Assembly: GCA_002633005.1 (NCBI GenBank)
Contig: NMRA01000722.1
Span: 1-64,000 of the forward strand
Reading direction: 5' to 3'
Source: Phoronis australis
Taxonomy: Eukaryota > Phoronida > Phoronidae
Length of the DNA stretch: 64,000 bases
The notes under the pieces were generated by a model, which was not told where the DNA came from, did not search any database, and saw only the letters and a list, made by a program, of their open reading frames with translations. Position 1 is the stretch's first letter; each line of letters begins with the position of its first letter. Position numbers and translations under genes: made by a program. This document shows, piece after piece, positions 53,111 through 64,000 of the stretch.

Positions 53111-55092
53111 TTTGAGACTACCAGCAAGTATGTATTAGAGCTACCTAACCATAAGTACACTCATGCCTTCAACCAATTTTATAACACAGTTATGTATGTA
53201 CCACATAAACTGAACATCTCTGGAGGTTTGTAAATTTTCACCAAGCAATTACGTGGCATTCTGATCTCAAGACTTGGTAAGCCTGGTGGTTCTTAGTAAT
53301 ATTTCGAAAAGGGTCAACCCGTTATGTACAGTGTAACCACACTTGAAACTTTTTGATGCCTGAAAATTGGTAGCTTTGAAAACAAACACATGCAGTAAAA
53401 ATTCTCCAGTTTCGAATGTTTCTAAAATTTAGGACACCGTCAGTCCGTCAGTCAAGCGGAAATTGAATTTTCTTGATTCTCAAGATTGGGACACGAAGAC
53501 TGGGACTTGGGTGATTTTGGCATTAATCATGTTTATCAGATATCAGACAACGCCTTTTGTACCAAATGAGTAAGCCAACGCAATGTTTCATGTGAGCCCA
53601 TGTTGCGCATCTTTGAGGTGAATGATGTTTGTCCTTGATTGTAATACATGAATTTAGGATAGCTAATAATTCCTATTTCCAAAATTCAGTACAGGCTCTG
53701 ACCTTGAGCAAAATAATAATTTTTTTATTGCCCCAAACTGGAGACTTTAAATGGTAGGCCAAAAAGCAACTACCTTGACATCTCATCTTAAGACTAAGCT
53801 TAACGAAACCTATGCATATACATGCTAGAAAACTTTGGCAGTAGTACGACATGGAACGCATGAATTCATTCCCTTATCCCGTGAACAGATATACAGTTGT
53901 AAAAAATCCACGAGGGATCTATACCAAAAAAGAGAACATTCATGTTATGAGAAGAAAAGTACAACTACACCATTGCACATGATGCCTTCATAACATAGGG
54001 TCCTTGCTCACCAAAGGGAAAAGGTGCCAGTGCCTTTGGCGAAGGTTGAGGAGAAAATCCTCTCCCCCTCCAGTCACCATCAATCCCCCTCTTATTTCAC
54101 ATGACTTTTAAACGTAATTGACAAGGGAATGAGTGGGATATTCAAGGGCCCTGTGACATTACATTGCAGAATCAATCCTCAACTTTTAACATCTAGTCAG
54201 AACCAGGAACACAGTCTTCAGTGTTACTAAAATAAACACATCTCTTCAGTGAACTTGTGGTCATTTGAACAACTTGAGTTAGCTTACAAATGTGGTACCG
54301 CATACAATCAACATATTTATAATGAAACCTTGTTTGGTTGTGTAAGTTACTTACTGACTAATATTAAAAAAGCTTTTAGTGATGTAGAACAAATTAATTG
54401 CAATCAATTCATTAATTAAGGTTTGGCATGAAGGAGATTTCCAAATCTAATGAATTTTCAAGCATGAATAAAAAGTTTTTAAAAAAGGTGACAGTCTCTA
54501 CCATCAATACTACACACTAATTAATCTAAAAAAAATGTGCAACAACTTTTGGCTACCCACTAGATCAAAAAAATACAAAAAAACTGTATTTGGTGATGTC
54601 ATGTGCAGAATAAATTAGCTTAGTTTAACATAAACAGGAGTATACAACTTGACAAATAAACATAGTGCTTTTCAATTTCCATACTCACAATGCAAAAACA
54701 TTGAAAATCGTTTGATTTGAAAGATTATTTGCCTTGATAACCAAAAACTACTAATTGCACCCTCACATAATATTGATCTTTATCACTCAGGGTTAGAAAT
54801 TTTATTTTAATCTCACAAGTACATATTTTTGCTTAGTATTTGAGCCTGAGTTAAGACAGTAAAAATTCATCATCTGTCAACTAATGTTGCAAAATTCTGC
54901 CATGCTGTACTTTTGAGCAATTCACCTTCGTAACAAAAACAAGTAAACAAAATCGTTTTAAAAATCTAGACAATTAATTATAGGCTTATAAGAGATGTAC
55001 TTTCATCCATTTTTAATAGGATGAAATTCACTGTATTAAGAAAATGAAGTTTGTATGTAGTTCTTTAAAGCTGTATTTGTATGCTCCTATGC

Positions 55093-55300
55093 TCATGTAT
55101 AGCAGGAACTAAACGACAATGCTATTTGAACATACAAAGTGCAGTCGTATTCATTGACAACTTGCAAATGTGAAAACAAAAAAATCTGTAAATAAGTGAC
55201 GTTGAACTAATGACACACCTTGAGGGCTCACATAGCCTGCACCATGCAGTGTTTATTTTATTCCCCAACATCATATCATGATACTTACTGGACATTGCCG
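55093..55300 (-). repeat. Interspersed repeat family R1, copy 3 (inverted)
   Basis: Reverse complement of the 11651-11870 and 52497-52712 copies: GTATAGCAGGAACTAAACGA at its left, TGATACTTACTGGACA at its right. Confidence 0.85.
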
Positions 55301-55659
55301 AGTGACTTACACCAGATCATTTTTGACACAAAACTTGTTCTTAAAATCATTTCGATGTTTTCAACGTATGTCATATTCACATCATCGCTATAGCTTGTGT
55401 TTCTAACTAATTTGACGAAGCAATCACAGAGATAAGGAATTAGCATGCAAGTTCCACTTTGAGGCTCATTTGCTATAAAATAGTAAACAAGCCTCCCAAC
55501 ATTTTGAGATTTAATCAACTTTTAGTTAAACAAGATTGGGTTCACCTATTGGTAAACCTCAAAATTGTCAACTACCCAATACGGAGAGTGGTCTTTGTCA
55601 AACTGGCAATGAACTGATGTGTAACGTCAAGTCAGGATTGACTGTGACCACGGCATGAA

Positions 55660-55870
55660 ACTAAAGTGCCATCCACACAAAGACTTAACGGTCGCCTAGA
55701 ACAAGTTACTCCTGGAACAAGTTGTTGCTAGGTTTGGGGGCTGTGCGAACGTTATTTAAACTAGTGCAACTTTTCAACTTACCTCACATTATTGAGAAAA
55801 GGTAACTTGTACCACATCTATTCACTGTGAGGCCAAAAACCTGGCCACAAGTAATCATCAACTGCACTCT
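55660..55870 (-). repeat. Interspersed repeat family R2, inverted copy
   Basis: AGTGCCATCCACACAAAGAC and GAACAAGTTACTCCTGGAAC mirror the 17720-17790 sequence. Confidence 0.65.
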
Positions 55871-57650
55871 TTCATAGTTACATACACATGAGTCTTCTTG
55901 CTGTATTCCTATTGGCTGTTCATTGTCATGTTCGAAGTGACAACTTCCACCTTACACTAGATATCAGTTGTATGTGTGTGGAGCTCCCCTTAAAGTGTTA
56001 AACTATTGCAAGTCAATGTTCTCAGGGTAAGTCTTGTTTCTAAGTGTTATTAGCTTTTCACTACAGAATTTACCATGCCTTTTACTTTTCTTAGACACCC
56101 TTTTCAACATAGCTACACACTGCTAAGAGTGGTGAAGCAAAGATAACAGAAATTTATTGGCCCTGGTTATTAGCTCCTGGTTATTAGCCTGTACAGCACA
56201 GTGACCATAAGTGTTTATTTTCATATTAGATGTTTCCTGCCCTAAGTACACTGTATTGCATTAATAAACAGTAGTTAACATAAACATTGAGTAATTCCAA
56301 AGAGAATCGGGCTTTAATGCAGGCTCAATTCTTCTTTACAGTGGATAAAACATCTTCATACAATACCATGGAAAACTCAAGTTTTATTTCGAAGTGATAT
56401 TTCCTTGCAAAAATCAATGAAAATTTTACACTTTATTGTTTCAGACTAAAAGAATTTACACTATACAGCTTTCATCCCATTACAAATTGTGAGATTTTGA
56501 CATTCACTCTCGTCATGTAGCCCTAGTGAATTAGGAAAATAAATTTTCAGCAAGTCCATTTTTGTTCAAATTCAAAAAATTCTGTTCCCCACGACAGCCC
56601 AGAGAATCTAGTGGTAGGGTCTCACATTCAGTACAGTAGTCAACAGCTTCATAATTCAATAACCACATGCACACCTGCATATCATGATTCAAAAGTTTTC
56701 TTTTTTATTCCTTAATCTGTAATTAATATCAATATTACCATGTAGTTAAAGGGGCACTTTGCCAATGTTTAACTGTTAATGTTGAATTCTTAACTGAAGC
56801 CTTTGGAATTTAAAACTTTACTGCACTCATCCAACCTTGAATTTTTACCAAATGAGCGGGCAACTCAATTCACAATAATAAGAATGCACCACTTTCAAAA
56901 TCGCAATTTTAAGGTTCGCCAAACTCACTAAAATCTTAAGTCTTTTCTTGAGTCACTGATGGTTTCTATGTTCTTGTTGGCAATGGAAATGAAATCCTAT
57001 CACCAGAAGGAATATTAAAGAGACTAATTTTATGAGAGTAATGGGTTCAATGTATCTTTTTTTCATTTCAGTCAGCTAAGCAAGACAATATAGAGCTTTA
57101 ACTTCTAATTATTTCCAATTTCATCATGAACAACCAAGAGGTAAATACGGATGATAAAAGTAACTTTAGGAAAGAATTTGATTAACTCCTAACAGTCATA
57201 CCTCTTCTCTGCTCCACAGATTAGAATTTAAGACTATTGACTTATTGTGTAATGTCGATTAGACATTTGGTTCTTCAGTTCCCCAACACATATCTGCTGG
57301 AAAATGCCAAACAGGCATAAAGATGGAATTTTAATGCAGATCAGGTGTTAGACTCAACATTCTACTACTTGTAATTGGCAAAGTATACCAACAGCACAGG
57401 AAGTTTGAAAAAGCCTGGAGGTGAGTTAGAGATGTACGGAGAGGAAGTCTCATAGAAATCTTATTGCCTCTTAGACATCTCAGGTGAATGGGAGTACTTG
57501 TAACCTGTCTAACACCTGAATGGAGACTACTCACATTAGAATGAGATATCAAAAGTATTACAAGTTAATCTCTTGAATTTATTACATATAGCTCTACTTA
57601 TAATAAAGAGCTAAAGTAATTTGTCATACTAGAGCTGTTTTACAAATAGA

Positions 57651-57659
57651 AAAGGATAT
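57651..57659 (-). promoter_or_regulatory. U12-type (AT-AC) 5' splice site
   Basis: The minus strand reads ATATCCTTT directly after exon base 57660, a full match to the minor-spliceosome donor. No GT donor gives the family-consistent junction: the GT inside ACGTGG would drop the conserved proline-tryptophan pair. Confidence 0.92.
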
Positions 57660-57977
57660 GGCCACGTGATAATCTTGAGACATCCGTATCGTAATTTGTT
57701 GGTCTGTGGGAGACAGCGTAGTGCAATGGGAACAAATCCTGGGAATGGTAACAACTCCTCTTCAGAATCCGTGATCACATTATCCGCTATGCTCACTGAT
57801 CCTCGTCCAGAACTCTGCTCCGAGGACTTGAGAGCACTTTTTCCATAAGACATGGATGATTTCCTGGACAAAGTATCCTGATCTTCAGCAGGCTCAATGC
57901 GGATTTCCACAATTGGTTTTTGTGGTTCAGACACCACATTATCTCCACTTGAATCCTCTGACATTGTGAGTTATGCC
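57660..57977 (-). CDS. CACNA1G: First coding exon of T-type (Cav3) calcium channel alpha-1
   Basis: Encodes the cytosolic N-terminus of a low-voltage-activated calcium channel pore subunit of the plasma membrane. The exon opens after a CTCAG acceptor (57982-57978). The ATG is at 57964-57962, and an in-frame TAA three codons upstream supports this start. The reading frame gives about 101 codons: a serine- and acid-rich leader (begins MSEDSSGDNV, later DSEEELLPFPGF), then the family-conserved stretch before segment IS1 (RYGCLKIITW). The last codon is split: exon 2 ends in CC at 57660, and joining to the next exon gives ITWPWWERISM, which matches the vertebrate Cav3 pattern (C-N-P-W-F-E-R-I-S-M). 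Reading straight on past 57660 soon meets a stop after PYPFLFVKQL, which is intron sequence. The identification as T-type rests mainly on the next exon. Orthology to one particular vertebrate paralogue (G, H or I) cannot be decided; invertebrates usually have a single Cav3 gene. Confidence 0.9.
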
Positions 57978-58429
57978 CTGAGAATTGAAATATAAATTTT
58001 CTAAAATACATTAACATAATCAATCAAAACAAATTTTAATTTTGTGATGTTCTATTAAATTTTCAAAAGTTGTTATTGAGAAAAAAAACGTAGTTAAAAC
58101 AACAATTTTAATTAAAAAGTAACATTTTCTAAATTAAGATCAGGCAAACACCATCAGTTCAATTACAGCTAAGAACTAAGTCACATGTTTAAGAATTGAC
58201 AATTTCCTATGGACAGTGCACCTTTTTTTTAGTTAGTACATACATTGTTTTACTACAGCATGCTGATATGAATTTGTTCCAAGCACTAATTAAAATGTGA
58301 CTGTTACATCATCTAGAAATTGGCTCTGAAATCTCATTTAAAATAATTTTCATAAATGAAATAGTAAAAGTGATTTTTACAAAAACTGAAACAAAGTCTG
58401 CTTTTGTCACTTCCCAAAGAAATCTCAAG

Positions 58430-58850
58430 TAACCGCGCACATTGACTGCTAACAGATTCCCCAGCCATCAACGCCGACGTCAAACATTCTGTCCCTGGTC
58501 ACAACGCCATCGGTAGCTTACGGTGCGCTCAGCCGGCTTATTCAGTCTCCGGTGCCCGTCAAAGCTTGCGACATTTTGCACACTCAATTCAATGCATGAA
58601 AAAAGTACTTACAAAACAACTGCAACCTTAACCGGTTCAGTGACAAAACCTTTCACATCGTGTATCTCAAACCATAATCAACGATTTCTTTTGATGTAGG
58701 CCTTACAGCAGATAAGCAATATCACAACATTCTCCGATGACGAGTTTTCTCTGAATGGAGAAAGCTCAATGTCACGTGACTAATTTTAGTCGAAAGGTGG
58801 CGACTCCTAATGTGTCACAGAATGGAGCGTAAGCTTAGTGAGTTTACCAC
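58430..58850 (-). promoter_or_regulatory. Probable promoter region with CACGTG E-box palindrome
   Basis: A short stretch visibly richer in CG dinucleotides than its AT-rich surroundings (notably 58430-58570). It contains the palindrome GTCACGTGAC at 58771-58780, a strong bHLH-ZIP (USF/TFE-like) site. It lies just upstream of the inferred first exon. No clear TATA box was identified, so the assignment rests on position and composition. Confidence 0.35.
58613..58760 (-). other. Probable non-coding first exon of the channel gene
   Basis: The first coding exon has its own acceptor 13 nt upstream of the ATG, so at least one 5' untranslated exon must exist. The best donor nearby is GTAAGTACTT starting at 58612. 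The right-hand limit is a guess; no transcription start is visible. The implied intron is about 635 nt (58612-57978). Confidence 0.35.
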
Positions 58851-61308
58851 TGTTCATAAACAGAGGTATCAAATTTATTCGTTTTAAGCAAAATGCCATA
58901 ATTGGGAAATTTAAGCATCATAAAATTTCTCATAAATAAATCACAGTGTTTTTTTTTCTTTCTTGAAAGGCTAAAGTGGTGTGTAATAAGCACTGATTTC
59001 CACCCCCGAAGACACAGATAGAGTCTAGGATATAATGTGAGACCAGAGTTTACAGGAACTAGAGACAAGTGTGTAATGTCAACCATAATATTGTTTACGT
59101 GATGGGATTTGGATTTTCGTTACTAACAGGAATATCGAAATCATCAGCGCTTGCATTCAAGAAAACTCTTCTGCGTTAATTGGATTCAAACTTGCTGGAA
59201 TGCCGACGGATAAAAATACAAAATTGTAAAACTAGTAAAACTAAAACGACGAGCGTCGGTACAAAAATATATTAAATATCCCCACGTTTCGAGCGATGCA
59301 CTCTTTGTCAAGGGTGTGCTACAGACTGCTGAGTACATGTAGCGTTATATTGGGGCTCCCTTCTGAACCCTAAAATTGAGTTTCCCGTCACCGAATAGTA
59401 AAGAGGTACCGGTTCAATTGGTAGCAATTCAAGATATATGATTTTAGTGGTTTGGGTTTTGAACAGCGCTTCGGTTAAGAATTCAATTGACAGATAAACG
59501 TATGTAGGCGAAATCCCCTTTTGTCAAGTCTTAGAAATTCTAATGCGTGTGCCTAGTTGTCAGGTGATATTAGCTTGTCCTACATTGCAGCTTTGCAACT
59601 ATCTGATAGTCGTTCATTAATTGGTAAAAAATGTCATGTCTGTATACAGTAGCCGCCAGGAAATATTTTCATGCCAGCGATGCATTTGGTGGAAAGCAAT
59701 CGATGCCAGCCTGAGCGCAGGCCCCGCCTGGCTCACATCCACGTAAGTTCTCTGTGCCGATCATGAAAAGCAGGACCAGAAGAAAAATCAAAAGGGGACC
59801 GCCTGTGCCATCTGAGTTAAAAGCCCAACGATGGTATAAAATTCGAAGCATGCGCATGCTGCGGTTGACTAAAGTTGTCCCGACGTTTCCGCTATTGTCT
59901 CCAACCCGCTTCATGAACAAGGGGGCTCTATGATGAACTTTGACTAGTGCGATTTAACCCGAGCTAAACTAGACATTAAGTACACAGACGTATTGAGATA
60001 GGTTCAACGGGATGAATTTGATTTGTAAATAGTAGTAATAAACAAACTTGAAGAAACTTGAAAACACGTCAGAAAAATACCAGCCTATTCCTGCGGATAC
60101 AGAGGCAGGTGGAATGTTCTTTTAAGAATTGTCCGCCTACTAAATTCCGGTGGCGAATCATATTGCAAACGCCGGGACGATGCATATGGTTAGAGTTCGA
60201 GGTAGAGTTAATAAACAAATTATGGGGTTAATGAGGGTACTTCAAGTGTGTTAGTTTACTTTGCTAATGTGCAGGTCACTTGAATAAATTAACCGATGTC
60301 AAAACATGAAAACAATACAAGCCGGCCGTCCGAGAACCCAAACAATATAATTATGATAAAGATCACGTGATAAACAGAATGATAGTAAGCAGGAAATAAT
60401 TTTGCAAACGCGGCGATTTTGTCCATAAATATTCGCTCAAGTTGGTACAACACTTGTATCACAGAAAAGCTGTAGAAGAAAACCTTCTGCCTAGAGCCCC
60501 ACTAGAGACAGACCCCTCCCCCAACCCCATTCGTAAGATCTGTTCAGTTTTATTATAACTACCTCCTGATTCCTTCAGGAACAGATTATGCTTAAAAACG
60601 AGACAAACTATTGAGTGAAATAGCACTACGTGACATACTTGAGGGAGGGAGAGGGTGGCACCGTTATCTCCCAACCCGGACGGCGAAAATCCTAGCTACG
60701 CCATGGGGTGGCCTTTATGGGACGAACTTAACATCGAGAAAGGGTGATGTACAACACATCAGGGCTCGATCTCAACCCAGGTTTGCAAACGGTGATGAGG
60801 AGCTATGCCTCTCAACGAGCTTCCTAAAAGTAACAACCTCCATGGTTATCGACCGCTAAAACGTGGCACCGCGGAATACAGATGGGATTTTGCATCCAAA
60901 ACATGTGTTACAGTGAAATTTGTAATAAAGGGTAAGATGGACTCACTCAGCGGAATGTGCTCGGCGATTCGTACTCACACTTTGTTCGCACAAAAGTACG
61001 GTGAGGGCCCGGGGGAATGACCTTGGTCGGGGGACTAAATCTCATTCGGAACCAACTGAAGAATTATATTCTGTGGGCAATAAAAACCCTCGTGCAACTG
61101 CGACTATAAGGCCTTATTTCCATATAAGAATAATATCAATGCACAAAGTGCGATTCATATACCCACTGCAATAACCTGTGCGTTTTTATGTTTCCATTTG
61201 TACGTATATGGTGAGATTTCGAGGAAACTTTATTTTGCGCGCTGTTTAAAACACAACTCAACTGCTAAAATTTGACTGCACGTGTCCACTGCGAAACCTT
61301 ACTATAAT

Positions 61309-61350
61309 CAAGGAGTGACTGTAGTATAAGAATTCTTCATACACTCCTTG
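61309..61350. repeat. Short inverted repeat (hairpin)
   Basis: CAAGGAGTG pairs with CACTCCTTG. Inside it, GTATAAGAATTCTTCATAC can extend the stem. No U tract or gene context gives it a role. Confidence 0.5.
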
Positions 61351-63926
61351 CTATAATCCAGTAAACGACGAGCGTTGTGCCACTCGGGGACACGTGGACA
61401 GCACTTGTTGCACGTGGATGACGTTGTGAGAACGAAAATTACAAGTAGTTGACGTTTCATTTTGGGAAAGCACAAATGTGTTCCTTATATACACAGACCT
61501 TTTTAAATGAACACTGTAACAAATGAACATTTATTTTACGAATTATTGACATCTTTTATTCAACTAAAGGTTCTAAACGCCTTACGCATACGCATTATGA
61601 ACTGCTTACTATCAAGACGCGTGCGTGTGCAAACACGCAATGGCGTATACGTGATATGTAACACATCACTGACTTAATCTACCGGATATTTATAGTGATA
61701 ACTATTATGACGCGATTTGGACCCACAAATAGGTATGGAAATGCAGTCACATCGTATTTTCAAAAAGTTTTAGGTCTTGGGATTTTTCTCCGATTCAGGT
61801 AACCACGGGAGCAGACTTGGAAATTTTTACAAATTTATGTGTTTGGATTAATCGGTGCACCTACTGAATGCTCCCGGGGAGTTGAGAGGACAAAGACTGA
61901 CCGAGTCCATAGCGAAGCAATAATTTTCTGAGTACTTAGTAATTTACAGCGCAGCGTAAAGCTGGCCAAATTATTATTGTTTTTAAATTTGTAATTTTAA
62001 TTTTATTTGACTGGGTCCAAACTGTCAACATGACGTCATACCAAGCAAGCGAATTCAAAACTGACACTCTCATGCAATACAGACGTGCAGTGTTTACACA
62101 CGTAAGCGTGATGTATTACAACTCAGTGAGCTTCTATTTTATTCGACTGGTTGCCTGCGCAACCATGTGCAGAGTCACAACACTATGACATAATGTGGGC
62201 ATATACCTGTACCTGTAACACCTCAAAGACCGTCTTTATATGTGATTCACACTGTAATTCGGTGTGTATTCCGTAGAGATCAAAAAATCGTCATGCATTA
62301 CCAGCGAAAGTCGTGATCACTTTAGCTATACTAGCGAGTGTCTCGTACCCAATAACACCCAGTTTTGGTACTGACTGAACGTAGGCTACAGTTTCACCAC
62401 TTGGTACACCTTGGCCGTTTATCCAGACCCTACGGAAATTATATCGAGAGGTAACCTCGACGAAAATGAAAAATTTGAAGATGTGGAACTAAAAACGGCA
62501 AATCCAAAAACGCCGGTGAAAATGAATAAGAGTATGTCGGTATTTAAAAATTAGATGCAAAAATCAAGCAGGATATATTCTGATATCGGCATGACTGTTG
62601 TATTCTCGTCTGAAAATATATTTCAAACCCAGAAGTTATCTGTTTAAATTTCTGTATTGGCTAGTTCTGTTGCGAATTGCATAGCGAAAGTCAGACATCA
62701 GCGGCAACTGATGTATTTGATCAGCCTCAACCCAAGGCCGCGGCGGTCTCGGCTTCGGTAAAGCTAGTGGAAAGACAAGGCGGCGAGTAGCTGAATATTT
62801 TAAGCAAACCTAACTGAAGTCTATCCCAGCAATACCAAAAAAATGTTCATTTTCGAACCTCGGAACCCCGTGGTATCCTTTGAACCTTTCAATAGGAAAG
62901 AAAGCGGATTCCGGCCACTTCTGGCAGGACTTAGATTCCAAAAACTAAGACAAAGCTTTCCGAAGGAGGATCTACCTAGGAACAGTCACGGCATAGAGTG
63001 TACGTCCCGAGGGTAGCCTATGCTGGCTCCCGGAGCGCAATTTCAATTCAATATCAATGTAACCACAAAAACATAGATTTGACAACTATATCCAGGTACG
63101 TACCTGGAACGTGGACGAGTCGTCCACTCCCAATGGACTAGATAGCCGTTGGTCACACAAAATGAGAACTACTAATGATATCTTCCCTATACAAATGTAA
63201 CCCGCGCTATCGCGCTAGTCACGCACAGCCATCCCGACTAAGGAACTCGTAACATGGTGCTCAATTTTTGGTGGGACTCTTTCGAAAATCCCGGCTCGCG
63301 GTATATCCTAACGAATGGGACTTTTTGCCACATTTGTTTTGGTAATATTTCACACATAGACGTATGCGCCTTAGATTCACATAGCGCACAGACTGCTCAT
63401 TAAATGGTTATAGTTTCTGCGTACTGGCCATTCTCAATGTTTTTCATTTATTAATTAAATTGAACACAGATCAACCTGGAACATTGATACCGCACAAGTC
63501 CAGCTGTAATAGTTTGCTCCTTAGTACTCAAGTGATTTAGATACAATGCACTCGCACGGGACCAATTCAGCGGGCAGGCGCACTGAGCTGAGATGCTAGT
63601 ATACTATTATAATACCTATCCTCGCAGTCGCAAACGATAAAATCAGAAACTGAAAAATGGACCGTCTCTGTTCTGGTACTACTTAGCAAACTTGAGCAAG
63701 TTTGTTCAAGCTTGTTGATGGGGCACCATCATTTTTCTTCATCTTTGAATTTCCATGTTCCCTTGCTTGGTAAATTTGAACAGTATTACTCCACAAAAGG
63801 GTTTTCAGAAATCTAAATCTAAGTTTTTCAAGCTTATCGAATTTAGTGTTGTAGTAAAGTAAAAAATATTATAGTTTCACTACTTATAAAGCATCTTTGG
63901 TACAGTTAACAATTTCCCTAAGTTGA

Positions 63927-63990
63927 AGGGATGGGGTATTGCCTGAGTGACAGGGTAGTGCCTGAGTGACAGGGTATTGCCTGAGTAGTA
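63927..63990. repeat. 19-bp tandem repeat at the right edge
   Basis: Three copies of GGGTATTGCCTGAGTGACA, probably continuing beyond the window. Confidence 0.8.
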
Positions 63991-64000
63991 CAGTATGCAG

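Larger units (their letters stand above)
9899..57659 (-). other. Intron between first and second coding exons, U12-type AT-AC, about 48 kb
   Basis: Begins ATATCCTTTT (57659 downward) and ends TTCCTTAACTGTCTACAC at 9899 (or at 7701 if copy A is used). Both ends match minor-spliceosome AT-AC consensus. The interior contains no protein-coding exon that could be recognised with confidence on either strand. It holds the transposon relics, minisatellites, interspersed repeats and assembly gap listed separately. Stretches between those entries look like ordinary AT-rich intron. Confidence 0.9.
58851..64000. other. Upstream flank, no gene recognised
   Basis: No conserved protein was recognised on either strand. 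Open frames at 59669-59920 (minus), 60459-60674 (minus) and 60611-61020 (plus) are short and without recognisable domains. Composition is less AT-rich than the intron in places (for example 60650-61020 and 62690-62780). A hairpin lies at 61309-61350 and a short tandem repeat at the right edge. Confidence 0.5.

Noticed and set aside
57629-57659. Read-through tail PYPFLFVKQL after the first coding exon
   Set aside because: These codons are the intron's ATATCCTTT donor and following bases; the family alignment requires the jump to WWERISM.
59260-59340. A phrase like the tail of Penelope-type elements (CCACGTTTCGAGCG then CTTTGTCAAGG)
   Set aside because: Too short to assign and no reverse transcriptase frame nearby.
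60611-61020. Overlapping plus-strand frames in a less AT-rich region, considered as a non-LTR retrotransposon fragment
   Set aside because: No convincing endonuclease or reverse transcriptase motif; only loose phrase resemblance.
1-64000. CRISPR arrays, tRNA and rRNA genes
   Set aside because: The tandem arrays have no spacer/repeat structure of CRISPR type, and no tRNA cloverleaf or rRNA segment was recognised by eye; the window is animal DNA.

Overview
This is an invertebrate animal genome window. It is AT-rich and intron-dominated, contains many minisatellites and small DNA-transposon remnants, and holds one recognisable gene. That gene, on the minus strand, is the 5' end of a T-type (Cav3, CACNA1G/H/I family) voltage-gated calcium channel alpha-1 subunit. 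The style of the genome and the channel sequence would fit a marine deuterostome such as a hemichordate, but nothing here fixes the species.

Layout, read in the direction of the gene (right to left). About 59.1-64.0 kb is upstream flank with no recognised gene. About 58.6-58.85 kb is a likely promoter and non-coding first exon. The first coding exon is 57660-57977 (start codon at 57964-57962). Then comes one very long intron of about 48 kb (57659 down to 9899). The next coding exon (IS1, IS2 and the start of IS3) is present twice, at 9653-9898 and 7455-7700, inside a 2.2-kb tandem duplication whose two copies meet at a single N (8731). From 7454 to 1 lies the following intron; the remainder of the channel is beyond the left edge.

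The strongest gene-level observation is that the long intron is a minor-spliceosome (U12-type) AT-AC intron. It has an exact ATATCCTTT donor, an exact TTCCTTAAC branch site and an AC acceptor, and it joins the two exons exactly where the protein family requires. Each copy of the duplicated exon has this U12 acceptor and an ordinary GTAAG donor, so the two copies could not be spliced to each other. The single N and the near-identity of the copies make an unmerged pair of haplotype contigs more likely than a true duplication.

The intron is filled with repeats. They include a family of TA-flanked inverted-repeat transposons with a shared GCGCCCA/TTAA subterminal motif grammar (12.3-13.7, 34.9-37.4 and 37.5-37.8 kb), a 449-bp foldback palindrome (38.2-38.7 kb), a 346-bp MITE (52.8-53.1 kb), a TTTCGCCAAGT-bounded element in two copies (17.9-20.6 and 41.4-42.6 kb, the first broken by a 758-bp assembly gap), several short interspersed repeats (some carrying CTCF-like cores), and at least a dozen minisatellites. 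No tRNA, rRNA, CRISPR or intact transposase gene was found.
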